Shown piece after piece: positions 16,333-24,614 of a stretch of DNA of 64,000 nt. Both the position numbers and the translations under genes were made by a program. Position 1 is the stretch's first letter. Each line of letters opens with the position of its first letter. The notes below the pieces were generated by a model that was given only the letters and a program-made list of their open reading frames with translations, had not been told where the DNA came from and searched no databases. Source of the DNA: an uncultured Bacteroidia bacterium (GTDB taxonomy: Bacteria > Bacteroidota > Bacteroidia > Bacteroidales > UBA932); assembly GCA_902788175.1 (NCBI GenBank), contig CADAJF010000003.1:62001-126000 (forward strand), in the 5' to 3' direction.

Positions 16333-18222
16333 ATGAAAAGGTTTTTTTATGCAGCTTTTGCGGGTGCAGCCGTGCTTTTTGCCGCCTGCACCAAAAAGGA
16401 AGTGGAAGCTCCCGCAGAAAATCAGCAGCCGGAGGTAGTAAAATCCACCCCGGTTTATATCACGGCCGGCATCGACCCGGAAACCACCAAGTCCATGCTG
16501 AATGAAAGCAACGGTGCATTTGGTTTTACCGCTTCGGACGTAATCAAAATATGGGACGGCACCCGTATGGTGCAGAGTGAAAGCGTAGCACCTGATGGCT
16601 CCGATGTTTCCAAGGCCACCATCGCTTTCCCTGCCGGTTTTGACGAAGGCGGCACGGCAAGTGGCTGGTTCACCGCCTTCCCGGCCTCCCTCGTAAGTAA
16701 TATCGAGGCCGATGGAGTCACCTTTACCCTCCCTGCCAGCTATACGTATGACGAAGTGGGCCATGAGGATCCCGACATCTCTTCCGTTCCCTGCCCCATG
16801 ATAGGTACTTATACCCACGGCGAAGGCATTTCCTACAAGCAGGCCGGTGCTGTAATTCGTATCCGCCTTACTAACCTTGCGGCGGGTTCCCTTACCTTTA
16901 TGTTCTCATCGCCTGTTACGGGCACCATGAAGCTCACGGGAGTTCCTACGGAGGAGCCCACCACCCCCGGCCTTGTCGCCAGCGGGATGGACGGGACCGG
17001 CACAACCATTACGGTAACAGACACCCCTTCCGTGGCAGACGGTAATTACATCTTCATCACCCTCCCCGTTCCCGTCGGTACGGCTCCCTATGAAATTGCC
17101 GTAATCAATGAGTGCGACAACGCTACGGACACTCGCATAGCTGCCATCAAAGGAAGTAATACGCCACTCAGCCGCAAGGGCGGATGGAAGCTTTCTGCAA
17201 GTCCGGAAGTCATTTCGCACACTTTCAAAGTGGCTGCCGACCGGTCCGTGGTCATCGCCCCCGGCAACCTGATGGCAAAGATTAGTGAGTATACACCAGT
17301 GGAGACCTCTGGATACGGATATGCCACTGCGAGTGAATGGAAGTTCGGAGGGTATTTTGAGTACATCGGCGGAACAAAAACATCATCAGAAATAACAGCT
17401 ACTTTAGTGCCTCCCGCGACATGCACAACGGGTAACGACTTTTTTGCCAGTGCACACAATACCGCTGAAGATTTCAAAGGGGCCCTCATTGACAAATGGG
17501 TAGATCTGTTCGGCTTCCAGGGAAATTCTGTCGCTACTGATGATCATCGTTGTCATGGTTTGTATAACATGACCGGTGGTAGTAACGCTCCTTGGCGGGG
17601 AAATACCACAGGAGAGTCGTTGTATCCCGGCTGCTGGGACGGCCTCACCATTTCCAATGGAGGAGGTTACTCCTGGCGTCCCATGACCAAGGACGAGTGG
17701 GAGTATCTGCTTGTTGGCCGCGCTGCGACAGGAGGCGGTTCCACCGTGGGTACGCTTAATAATGCCCTGCATGGCCGTGCTACAGTGGCCGGTGTCAAGG
17801 GCCTTCTCATTTTCCCCGACGGAATCACTTGGCGCCGTAAAGAAGAAGGAGGAAGCATTTGCGGGTCGGATGCCCTGAATGCAGCCATGAACGCGATTGC
17901 AGCCAAAAACAAAGAGGAGGGCGTGGGATATCCCAAAAACTTGAATAAAAATGGCAAGAATAATCCGTATGACTACACAATCTCGTACTCGGCCTACGAG
18001 TTTGTCTGCATGGCCCAGAGTGGAATCGTATTCCTGCCTGCAGCGGGCTTCCGTGGTGGGACATCGATCCAACATGTAGGAACGTACGGCCGCTATTGGT
18101 CCAGCACATCAGGTGATGTTAAGACGGAGGCATTCAACCTGAGTTTCGACGAGACCAAGGTGGAGTTCAGCTCTGAAAGCCGAGCCAACGGCCGCAGCGT
18201 CCGCCTCGTCCGTGAACTGTAA
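16333..18222 (+). CDS. Surface lipoprotein: fimbrillin-like N-terminus and C-type-lectin (FISUMP/DGR-target-like) C-terminus
   Basis: 629 residues from the ATG at 16333, chosen for the lipoprotein signal (AAVLFAAC, Cys19). Residues about 40-310 resemble the fimbrillin-family fold (ITAGIDPETTKSML, TAFPAS, YKQAGAVIRI). From about 315 a second domain ends in a C-type-lectin-like module: WRPMTKDEWEYLL, FLPAAGFRGG, GRYWSST and the final NGRSVRLVREL. This end has the spacing of Bacteroidales diversity-generating-retroelement targets and of FISUMP domains. From about 17280 on, codons become more A+T-rich than in the N-terminal half, suggesting a mosaic gene. No reverse transcriptase or template repeat lies in the window. 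Confidence 0.75.
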   Translation: MKRFFYAAFAGAAVLFAACTKKEVEAPAENQQPEVVKSTPVYITAGIDPETTKSMLNESNGAFGFTASDVIKIWDGTRMVQSESVAPDGSDVSKATIAFPAGFDEGGTASGWFTAFPASLVSNIEADGVTFTLPASYTYDEVGHEDPDISSVPCPMIGTYTHGEGISYKQAGAVIRIRLTNLAAGSLTFMFSSPVTGTMKLTGVPTEEPTTPGLVASGMDGTGTTITVTDTPSVADGNYIFITLPVPVGTAPYEIAVINECDNATDTRIAAIKGSNTPLSRKGGWKLSASPEVISHTFKVAADRSVVIAPGNLMAKISEYTPVETSGYGYATASEWKFGGYFEYIGGTKTSSEITATLVPPATCTTGNDFFASAHNTAEDFKGALIDKWVDLFGFQGNSVATDDHRCHGLYNMTGGSNAPWRGNTTGESLYPGCWDGLTISNGGGYSWRPMTKDEWEYLLVGRAATGGGSTVGTLNNALHGRATVAGVKGLLIFPDGITWRRKEEGGSICGSDALNAAMNAIAAKNKEEGVGYPKNLNKNGKNNPYDYTISYSAYEFVCMAQSGIVFLPAAGFRGGTSIQHVGTYGRYWSSTSGDVKTEAFNLSFDETKVEFSSESRANGRSVRLVREL

Positions 18223-18241
18223 CCGCTCGTGACAGCGGGAC

Positions 18242-18949
18242 CTACCTTTTAGGCTTGATGTAGCGCACGTAACCGAACTGGACACCCACGTAGTCCAGGT
18301 CTCGGGAAATATTGAAGGAGGACATGTTGGCCCGGCCCGTGTTCTCCTTCCATGTTTTTTCCTGGTGCGTGAGGCTCCACGCCGCACCGATGATGGGAAT
18401 GCTCACCGTGAGGGCGCTGTTGTCCCGTAAACGGACGGCGGCGCCGCCGGCAATCTTGAGGCCCGCGCTGTAGGAAGTGGATACGCGAAGGCGGGTGCTC
18501 CCCTCCTTGCGGGGGTGCGAGTTGGTGGTACCGTACTGGCCATAGAGCCGCCCTTCGGCAAAAATGCCAAACACTTTGCTGCCGAAAAAGGACAGATAGC
18601 GCCGCCCCGAGAACGCCACACCGCCCTTATGGTGTTCCATGTGCCGGCTGGAAATGGTGAAGTTCAGGGCCTCGCTGTCGGAGGTAATTACGTCCCGGAG
18701 GTCTATCCGCAGGTCTGTGTCTACCAGGTAGCCGCTGTAGTCCAGGCTTACGCCCAGGGAAATGTCGTTGGCTACGAACCAGGAGAAGGTGGGCGATACA
18801 CTCCACATTTGCAGCTGCCCTTCGCCAATGTTCAGCAGGGTGAGGATGCTGAAGCCGTCTCCGTTGGTTTCTCCGCTGGCGGTGAAACGGCGGCTCTTGA
18901 TTTTTCCGGTAGTTTGTGGTAACTTTACAAATTCAAAAGCCACAAGCAT
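18242..18949 (-). pseudogene. Outer-membrane beta-barrel protein, apparently lacking its 5' end
   Basis: Up to 235 residues with alternating hydrophobic and polar strands (SPTFSWFVANDISLGVSLDYSG, FGIFAEGRL), typical of small Bacteroidetes porin-like barrels, ending in VRYIKPKR. Such proteins need a signal peptide, but none is visible: the frame begins at the very start codon of the divergent kinase gene and its first residues lie under that gene's promoter. The signal-peptide end was probably lost by a deletion. It could still be expressed from an internal ATG at about 18814, but export would then be unlikely. Confidence 0.55.
18898..18927 (+). promoter_or_regulatory. Promoter of the kinase/RapZ-C fusion gene
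   Basis: TTG (18898-18900), a 19-nt spacer, then TAACTTTA (18920-18927, one mismatch), 20 nt before the ATG at 18948. It lies inside the 5' part of the opposite barrel-protein frame. Confidence 0.45.
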
Positions 18950-20366
18950 GCCGGAAAACCTGTTAAGACCCCTCTTCGAGTCCTACACCGGAGGAACGCT
19001 CGCCCAGATGCAGGAGCTGCCTTCTTCGGGCAGCAACCGCCGTTATTTCCGCCTTCAGGGCGGCAACCTCTCCCTGATTGGCGTCCTGGGGAACAATTTG
19101 GAGGAAAACCAGGCTTTCATTAAGCTCTCCCGTCATTTCCGGGAAAAAGGCATCCACGTTCCCGCCGTGCTTTCCGTCAGTGAAGACGGCCTTTGCTACC
19201 TGCAGGAAGACCTGGGGGATAAGGTCCTTTTCAACCTGGTGTCGGAAGGCCGCGAAAGCGCCGTCTACAGCACCTGGGAAACAGATCTGCTGTGCCGCAC
19301 CATCGAGCAGCTCCCCAAGCTGCAGTTCGTGGGCGCCCGCGGCCTGGACTGGAAGGAGTGCCTGTACCAGAGTTTCGACGGCCGCATGGTAGACTTCGAC
19401 CTCAACTACTTCAAATACTGTTTCCTCAAGGCCACCGGCTTGGAATTCAACGAAGTAGCCCTCCAGGAAGACTTTGAGCACCTGAAGGCAGACCTTCTGG
19501 AAGAATGCGGCGAAACCTTCATGCACCGGGACTTCCAGGCCCGCAACATACTCATCCATGAGGGAGAGCCCTGGATCATTGATTTCCAAGGCGGCCGCCG
19601 CGGCCCCATCTATTATGATGTAGCTTCCTTCGTGTGGCAGGCTCGCTCCCGCTTCCCGGAAGAGCTCAAGCAAAAGCTCATCCAGGCCTACCTCCGCGCC
19701 CTCCGCAGCTACCGGGAGGTGGACGAAGCCCAGTTCATGGACCGCCTGCGCCTTTTTGTGCTCTTCCGCACCCTGCAGGTGCTGGGCGCCTACGGCTTCC
19801 GCGGCTACTTCGAGAAAAAGCCCCACTTCCTGGCCAGTGTCCCTTATGCGCTGGCGAACCTTCGCACCTTGTTGCAAACGCCCTTTTCGGCCTATCCGCA
19901 CCTGAACAGCATTCTCCTGCAGCTCACCCAGATGCCCCAGTTCAACGACCTGGAGCAAGACAAACGGCTGGAAGTGCACATCTACAGCTTCGCGTACAAA
20001 AAGGGCATTCCGGCCGACACTACCGGCAACGGCGGCGGCTACGTCTTCGACTGCCGCTCCATCAACAATCCCGGCAAGTACGAGCATTACCGCCAGTTCA
20101 ACGGGAACGACCCTGAGGTGATTAAATTCCTCGAAGACGACGGGGAGGTAACTACCTTCCTCGAAAGCGTTTACAAGCTCACGGACGCCCATGTCCAGCG
20201 CTTTATCGAGCGAAAGTTCACCCACCTGCAGGTGTGTTTTGGCTGCACCGGCGGGCAGCACCGTTCCGTCTACTGCGCGGAGCATCTGGGCAAGTACCTC
20301 TCCCACAAATACAATATCAAGGTAAAGATTACCCACCGGGAAATGAACATAGAAAAAACGCTGTAG
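18948..20366 (+). CDS. AmgK-like sugar kinase fused to a RapZ C-terminal domain
   Basis: 472 residues from the ATG at 18948. Residues 1-320 are an aminoglycoside-phosphotransferase-fold kinase: FMHRDFQARN (193-200) holds the catalytic Asp and IIDFQGG (210-216) the metal Asp. This is the fold of AmgK, which phosphorylates MurNAc/GlcNAc at C1. Residues about 341-472 match the RapZ C-terminal domain: VFDCRSINNPG, and CFGCTGGQHRS near 430, which in E. coli RapZ belongs to the part that binds glucosamine-6-phosphate. The RapZ ATPase domain is absent. The gene is 4 nt from a MurU-like gene, supporting amino-sugar recycling. The exact sugar is inferred. Confidence 0.8.
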   Translation: MPENLLRPLFESYTGGTLAQMQELPSSGSNRRYFRLQGGNLSLIGVLGNNLEENQAFIKLSRHFREKGIHVPAVLSVSEDGLCYLQEDLGDKVLFNLVSEGRESAVYSTWETDLLCRTIEQLPKLQFVGARGLDWKECLYQSFDGRMVDFDLNYFKYCFLKATGLEFNEVALQEDFEHLKADLLEECGETFMHRDFQARNILIHEGEPWIIDFQGGRRGPIYYDVASFVWQARSRFPEELKQKLIQAYLRALRSYREVDEAQFMDRLRLFVLFRTLQVLGAYGFRGYFEKKPHFLASVPYALANLRTLLQTPFSAYPHLNSILLQLTQMPQFNDLEQDKRLEVHIYSFAYKKGIPADTTGNGGGYVFDCRSINNPGKYEHYRQFNGNDPEVIKFLEDDGEVTTFLESVYKLTDAHVQRFIERKFTHLQVCFGCTGGQHRSVYCAEHLGKYLSHKYNIKVKITHREMNIEKTL

Positions 20367-20370
20367 CTCC

Positions 20371-21111
20371 ATGAAAGCCTTTGTTTTTGCCGCAGGAGAG
20401 GGCACCCGCCTGCGCCCCCTGACTGACACCATGCCCAAAGCGCTGGTTCCCGTATGCGGGAAGCCGCTGCTGGGGCATGTGGTGGAAAAGCTCAAGGACG
20501 CCGGGTACACGCAGCTGGTGGTGAATGTCCACCATTTCCCGGGGCAAATCCGCGAATACCTCGCGGGCAGGGACTGGGGCGTGGAAATAAGCATTTCAGA
20601 TGAGTCTGAGGCCCTTTTGGAAACCGGCGGGGCCATCCTTCATGCGAAAAAGCTCCTGCTCCCTTCGGCAGAACCTTTCCTGGTGCACAACGTGGACATC
20701 CTCTCCAACCTGGACCTTGCCTGGGTAAGGAGCAACACCCGGGCCGATGCCCTTGCCACCCTTGTCGTGAGCCCGCGCGAAACCCGCCGGCAGCTCCTTT
20801 TTTCGGAAGACATGCGCCTTGTGGGCTGGACAGACACCGCCACCGGGCAGGTCCGTTCCCCCTTCCCGGGGCTGGACCCTTCGCGGTGTCGGCGCTACGC
20901 TTTCACCGGCATCCACAACATTGCGCCCCGCATCTTCCCCCATTTCGAGCAGTGGGGCTTCGCGGGCCGCTTCCCCATCATGGACTTTTACCTCAAGAGT
21001 TGCGTGGGCGGCCGTATCTTCGGCCTGCCGGCAGAAGGGCTGAAACTCCTGGATATTGGTAAGCCGGACGCCCTTGCACAAGCAGAATCTTTTTATAAAT
21101 CAATAACTTAA
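20371..21111 (+). CDS. MurU-like sugar-1-phosphate nucleotidyltransferase
   Basis: 246 residues. The N-terminal signature FAAGEGTRLRPLTDTMPKAL (residues 6-25) and the FLVHNVDILSNLD metal motif are typical of NTP_transferase enzymes; the length matches MurU (about 225-250). MurU makes UDP-MurNAc from MurNAc-1-P and so pairs with AmgK. The upstream kinase fusion is 4 nt away, so both are likely one transcript. GlcNAc-1-P or another hexose-1-P cannot be excluded. TGIHNIAPRIF is the usual C-terminal substrate loop. Confidence 0.8.
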   Translation: MKAFVFAAGEGTRLRPLTDTMPKALVPVCGKPLLGHVVEKLKDAGYTQLVVNVHHFPGQIREYLAGRDWGVEISISDESEALLETGGAILHAKKLLLPSAEPFLVHNVDILSNLDLAWVRSNTRADALATLVVSPRETRRQLLFSEDMRLVGWTDTATGQVRSPFPGLDPSRCRRYAFTGIHNIAPRIFPHFEQWGFAGRFPIMDFYLKSCVGGRIFGLPAEGLKLLDIGKPDALAQAESFYKSIT

Positions 21112-21124
21112 ATCTTTTTAGCTT

Positions 21125-21988
21125 ATGAAACTGGACGGAAGACGCGAAAGCTCCAACGTAGAAGACCGCAGAAGCGGTGCCGGAAAAGCAGTCGGCATGG
21201 GTCTGGGCGGTGTAGCCATCGTCGCCCTCATCACCCTGCTGATGGGCGGCAACATAGGTGACGTACTGCAGAATGTGGTACAGTCGGGCGGTATCGGCAT
21301 GGGTACCGAATCTACCTACGAACCTACGGCCGAAAACGAGGCCCTGGCCAAATTCTCCAGCCAGATCCTCGCCTCCACGGAAGACGTATGGACCAAGTAT
21401 TTTGCAGAGAACAACCTGGGCCAGTACAGGGCCCCCAAGCTGGTGCTCTATACCGGCGCCACCAGCTCGGCCTGCGGTACGGGCCAGGCGGCCATGGGAC
21501 CGTTCTACTGCAGCGCAGACGAGAAAGTGTACCTGGACCTGTCCTTCTTCTCAAGCATGAAACAGCAACTGGGGGCCGACGGTGACTTCGCCTACGCCTA
21601 CGTCATCGCCCATGAGGTGGGCCACCACGTGCAGCACCTGCTGGGCACGCTGGACCAGGCCCATCAGCAGATGCAGCGCATGAGCAAGACGGACTCCAAC
21701 CGCATGAGCGTGCGCCTGGAACTCCAGGCCGACTTCTACGCCGGCCTCTGGGCCCATTACGAAAGCGCCCGCTTCGGCTCTCTGGAGGCAGGTGACATTG
21801 ATGAGGCCCTCCGCTGTGCCTCTGTCATCGGCGACGACTATATCCAGAAAAAGTCCCAGGGCTACGTGGTGGAAGATTCCTTCACCCACGGTACCGCCGC
21901 CCAGCGCAACCGCTGGCTCAAAAAGGGCATGCAAACCGGCGATATCCGCCAGGGCAACACGTTCCAGCTGTCTGACAGCCAGCTGTAA
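21125..21988 (+). CDS. YpfJ-type neutral zinc metallopeptidase
   Basis: 287 residues. An N-terminal membrane helix (about 24-42) anchors it; the Arg-rich start MKLDGRRESSNVEDRR is the family hallmark. The zinc motif is HEVGHHVQH (about residue 163), with a further Glu in ELQADFYAG. The family (KPN_02809-type) is widespread, and its substrates are unknown. It is 13 nt downstream of the MurU-like gene and may be in the same operon. Confidence 0.92.
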   Translation: MKLDGRRESSNVEDRRSGAGKAVGMGLGGVAIVALITLLMGGNIGDVLQNVVQSGGIGMGTESTYEPTAENEALAKFSSQILASTEDVWTKYFAENNLGQYRAPKLVLYTGATSSACGTGQAAMGPFYCSADEKVYLDLSFFSSMKQQLGADGDFAYAYVIAHEVGHHVQHLLGTLDQAHQQMQRMSKTDSNRMSVRLELQADFYAGLWAHYESARFGSLEAGDIDEALRCASVIGDDYIQKKSQGYVVEDSFTHGTAAQRNRWLKKGMQTGDIRQGNTFQLSDSQL

Positions 21989-22034
21989 CGTGTTCGTACC
22001 CTCACCACTGGGGGGCTAATGTTACGGGGTAAAG

Positions 22035-23237
22035 TTACTCGCTCGAATAATTATCGAAATACCCTTGCACCAGCACAAGGGGCGTACCCTTGTCTCCGGA
22101 GCCGCTGGTAAGGTCACAGAGGGAACCTATCAGGTCCGTGAGCTGGCGGGGGGTGGTGCCTTCCGAAACCATCTGGCCCTTGAGGTCCGCGTCTTTGCGG
22201 CGGATGCTCTCCGAGATGGCCTCCCGCAGGGCTTCTCCCTTCAGGAGGGCAAACTCGCTGTCTGCCAGGTACTTGATTTTGAGTTCATTGGGCGTACCGC
22301 GAAGGCCGTCCGTGAAGGAAGGGGAGACCACTGGATCTGCCAGTTCCCAGATTTTTCCCTGGGGGTCCTTGAAGGCGCCGTCTCCGTAGATCATCACCTC
22401 CAGAAGCTTGCCGGTTGCGTCCAGGAGGCGCTGCTGCACCTCACGCACCAGGACGTCGCAGTCCCGGGGGAAGAGCTTGACGCTGTCCTCGGTGGCTTTG
22501 TTGGAGCCCAGCAGGCCGTAAGCGGGGTTGAAGCCGCTGCCGTCCACGGGCTGGGTGAGCAGCTGGTCCAGGCCCACTGCCAGGCGGGCGCCGGCTTTTT
22601 CCAGCAGGCGGCGGGTGCGGCGGCGGGTGTGGATGTCACAGTAGATGACGGTGTCCGTGTACTGGAGGATGGCCTCCGGGCGGTTGGCAAAGAGGATCTG
22701 GACCTCTGCGCCGGCTTCCCTCACCAGTTCTGCGTAGTAATCTACGTAGTCCACGCCGGTGAACTCATGCGGGTTGGTGCCGAAGAGCTCCCGGTACTTT
22801 TCCAGCGAAAGGACATCCGTGTAAGGGTTGATGCCGGCCTGGTCCAGGCGGTCCAGGCTGACCAGGTTGTTGCCTACCTCATCCGAGGGGTAGGAGAGCA
22901 TGAGGACTACCTTCCGGCAGCCCATGGCAATACCCTTGAGGCAGATGGCAAAACGGTTGCGGCTGAGAATGGGGAAAATAACGCCCAGCGTGCCGCCGCC
23001 GGTTTTTTCCCTGACGTCCTTGGCTATCTGGCCGATGGTAGCGTAATTGCCCTGAACACGGGCAACGACAGACTCGGTGATACCCACCACGTCCCTGTCG
23101 CGGAGTGCAAAACCTTCTTCGCGGGAAGCGTCCAGAAGGCATTCGGTAATGGTTTGTGCAAGATTGTCTCCCTGGCGGAAGATAGGGCAGCGGATTCCCC
23201 GCGCCACGGTTCCGGTTTTTCTATTTTGAGATTTCAT
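22035..23237 (-). CDS. CofE-like (F420:glutamate ligase family) protein
   Basis: 400 residues from the ATG at 23237 (MKSQNRKTGTVARGIR); the frame continues to 23300 but the promoter lies there. It matches the F420-0:gamma-glutamyl ligase fold: VVGITESVVARVQG and the metal-binding region around IYGDGAFKDP. Bacteroidales are not known to make F420, so it probably joins glutamate (or another amino acid) to a different acceptor. No other F420 gene is present. Promoter: TACCTTTG at 23256-23263 on the minus strand with TTG at 23284-23286. Confidence 0.7.
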   Translation of the reverse strand: MKSQNRKTGTVARGIRCPIFRQGDNLAQTITECLLDASREEGFALRDRDVVGITESVVARVQGNYATIGQIAKDVREKTGGGTLGVIFPILSRNRFAICLKGIAMGCRKVVLMLSYPSDEVGNNLVSLDRLDQAGINPYTDVLSLEKYRELFGTNPHEFTGVDYVDYYAELVREAGAEVQILFANRPEAILQYTDTVIYCDIHTRRRTRRLLEKAGARLAVGLDQLLTQPVDGSGFNPAYGLLGSNKATEDSVKLFPRDCDVLVREVQQRLLDATGKLLEVMIYGDGAFKDPQGKIWELADPVVSPSFTDGLRGTPNELKIKYLADSEFALLKGEALREAISESIRRKDADLKGQMVSEGTTPRQLTDLIGSLCDLTSGSGDKGTPLVLVQGYFDNYSSE

Positions 23238-23255
23238 CGAAAAGGATGTTACCTG

Positions 23256-23286
23256 CAAAGGTATAACCCATTTCTGATTTATGCAA
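23256..23286 (-). promoter_or_regulatory. Promoter of the CofE-like gene
   Basis: On the minus strand: TTG (23284-23286), a 20-nt spacer and TACCTTTG (23256-23263), 18 nt before the ATG at 23237. Both boxes match the consensus. Confidence 0.7.
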
Positions 23287-23347
23287 GAGCATCCGTCCAC
23301 TTTTTTTGACGGTTAAAAAAAAGGTGAAAAAAATGATGCTGAGCATC

Positions 23348-23378
23348 TTGTGGGAATCAAGGAATAGTTGTAAATTCG
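23348..23378 (+). promoter_or_regulatory. Promoter of the purine cluster
   Basis: TTG (23348-23350), a 20-nt spacer and TAAATTCG (23371-23378, one mismatch to TAnnTTTG), 37 nt before the first purC. No purine riboswitch fold was recognised in the leader. Confidence 0.5.
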
Positions 23379-23415
23379 CACCTTGTTTTGGTGGTCATAA
23401 ACCCTATATTATTAT

Positions 23416-24099
23416 ATGAGAAAAGTTTACACTGGCAAAACCAAGGACGTCTTCGCACTGGAAGGCGGCAATTACCTCCTCAAATTCAAAGATGACTGCA
23501 CCGGCAAGGACGGCGTGTTCGACCCCGGCGAGAATTCCGTAGGCCTCACCATCGAAGGGGTGGGGGACGTGAACCTGAGAATGTCCATCTATTTCTTCGA
23601 AAAGCTCAACGCTGCCGGTATCCGCACGCACTATGTGGGCGCCAACCTCAAGGACACCACCATGGAGGTGTTGCCCGCCAAGGTATTCGGCCACGGACTG
23701 GAAGTAATCTGCCGCAACAAGGCCGTGGGCAGCTTCACCCGCCGCTACGGAGAGTACATCGAAGAAGGCGCAGACCTTCCCTCCTATGTGGAGATGACCT
23801 TCAAGAACGACGCCAAGGGAGACCCGCTGGTTACCAAGGAAGGCCTGGTGGTCCTGGGCATCATGACGGAAAACCAGTATGAGGACATCGCCGCCATGAC
23901 CCGCCGCATCACTGCCGTTGTAGCGGAAGAGATGCAAAAGAGGGGCCTTGTCCTCTACGACATCAAGTTCGAGTTCGGCTACGACGAGAATGGCCAGGTG
24001 ATGCTCATCGACGAGATTGCCTCCGGCAACATGCGCGTTTACAAAGACGGCCAGTACATCGATCCCATGACCCTCTCCAAGCTCTTTTTCCAGGCATGA
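23416..24099 (+). CDS. purC: SAICAR synthetase, Clostridia-like form (PurC1)
   Basis: 227 residues. PurC joins CAIR and aspartate with ATP to make SAICAR. The ATP loop is [12 protein letters not shown] (residues 4-15); [11 protein letters not shown] and [13 protein letters not shown] mark the substrate and metal sites. The C-terminus [14 protein letters not shown] differs from the common DEISPDTCRLWD type. This form resembles Clostridia enzymes and is unlike the long form of Bacteroides. It overlaps purE by 4 nt. A second, different PurC lies at 28304, so the two may be redundant or specialised. Confidence 0.88.
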   Translation: MRKVYTGKTKDVFALEGGNYLLKFKDDCTGKDGVFDPGENSVGLTIEGVGDVNLRMSIYFFEKLNAAGIRTHYVGANLKDTTMEVLPAKVFGHGLEVICRNKAVGSFTRRYGEYIEEGADLPSYVEMTFKNDAKGDPLVTKEGLVVLGIMTENQYEDIAAMTRRITAVVAEEMQKRGLVLYDIKFEFGYDENGQVMLIDEIASGNMRVYKDGQYIDPMTLSKLFFQA

Positions 24100-24563
24100 A
24101 GGTAGCGGTTATCATGGGTAGCGCCAGTGACCTCGAGGTCATGACGCCTGCATGCAGCACATTGGAGGAATTCGGGATTTCCTATGAAAAGCGGGTGCTC
24201 AGTGCTCACCGCAATCCCGGTCCGCTGGCCCAGTACGTGGAATCCCTGCCGGAACAAGGCTGCGAGATTGTGATTGCCGGTGCGGGCGGCGCCGCCCACC
24301 TTCCCGGGGTCATTGCAGCCCTCACCACCCTTCCGGTGATCGGCATTCCCGTCAAATCCAAGGCGCTGAACGGCCTGGATTCCCTGCTGTCCATCGTCCA
24401 GATGCCCTCCGGCATCCCCGTGGCCACCATGGCCATCGACGGAGCCAGGAATGCCGCGCTCTATGCCGTGGCCATCCTCGCGCTCAAAGACGATGTCCTG
24501 AAGCAGAAACTGCACCAGTTCCGCAAGCAGCAGAGCGACAAAGTCCTCAATACCGTCATATAG
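24096..24563 (+). CDS. purE: N5-carboxyaminoimidazole ribonucleotide mutase, class I PurE
   Basis: 155 residues. Motifs: [17 protein letters not shown] (usually SAHRTP), [10 protein letters not shown] and [12 protein letters not shown], all of class I PurE. It converts N5-CAIR to CAIR. Class I enzymes work with PurK, which is not in this cluster and must be elsewhere or absent. It overlaps purC1 by 4 nt, and a terminator-like hairpin follows. Confidence 0.93.
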   Translation: MKVAVIMGSASDLEVMTPACSTLEEFGISYEKRVLSAHRNPGPLAQYVESLPEQGCEIVIAGAGGAAHLPGVIAALTTLPVIGIPVKSKALNGLDSLLSIVQMPSGIPVATMAIDGARNAALYAVAILALKDDVLKQKLHQFRKQQSDKVLNTVI

Positions 24564-24571
24564 AGTACCCT

Positions 24572-24605
24572 GCCCACCCCGCACCCTGCGCCGGTGGGCT
24601 TTTAA
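24572..24605 (+). terminator. Hairpin terminator between purE and purL
   Basis: GCCCACC (24572-24578) pairs with GGTGGGC (24593-24599), followed by TTTTAATTATTAT. The T run is short, so read-through into purL is likely; it may set the ratio of purCE to the rest. Confidence 0.55.
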
Positions 24606-24614
24606 TTATTATAT

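Noticed and set aside
24096-24563. PurE as a class II (PurK-independent) enzyme
   Set aside because: The [12 protein letters not shown] motif fits class I, so PurK is expected elsewhere in the genome.
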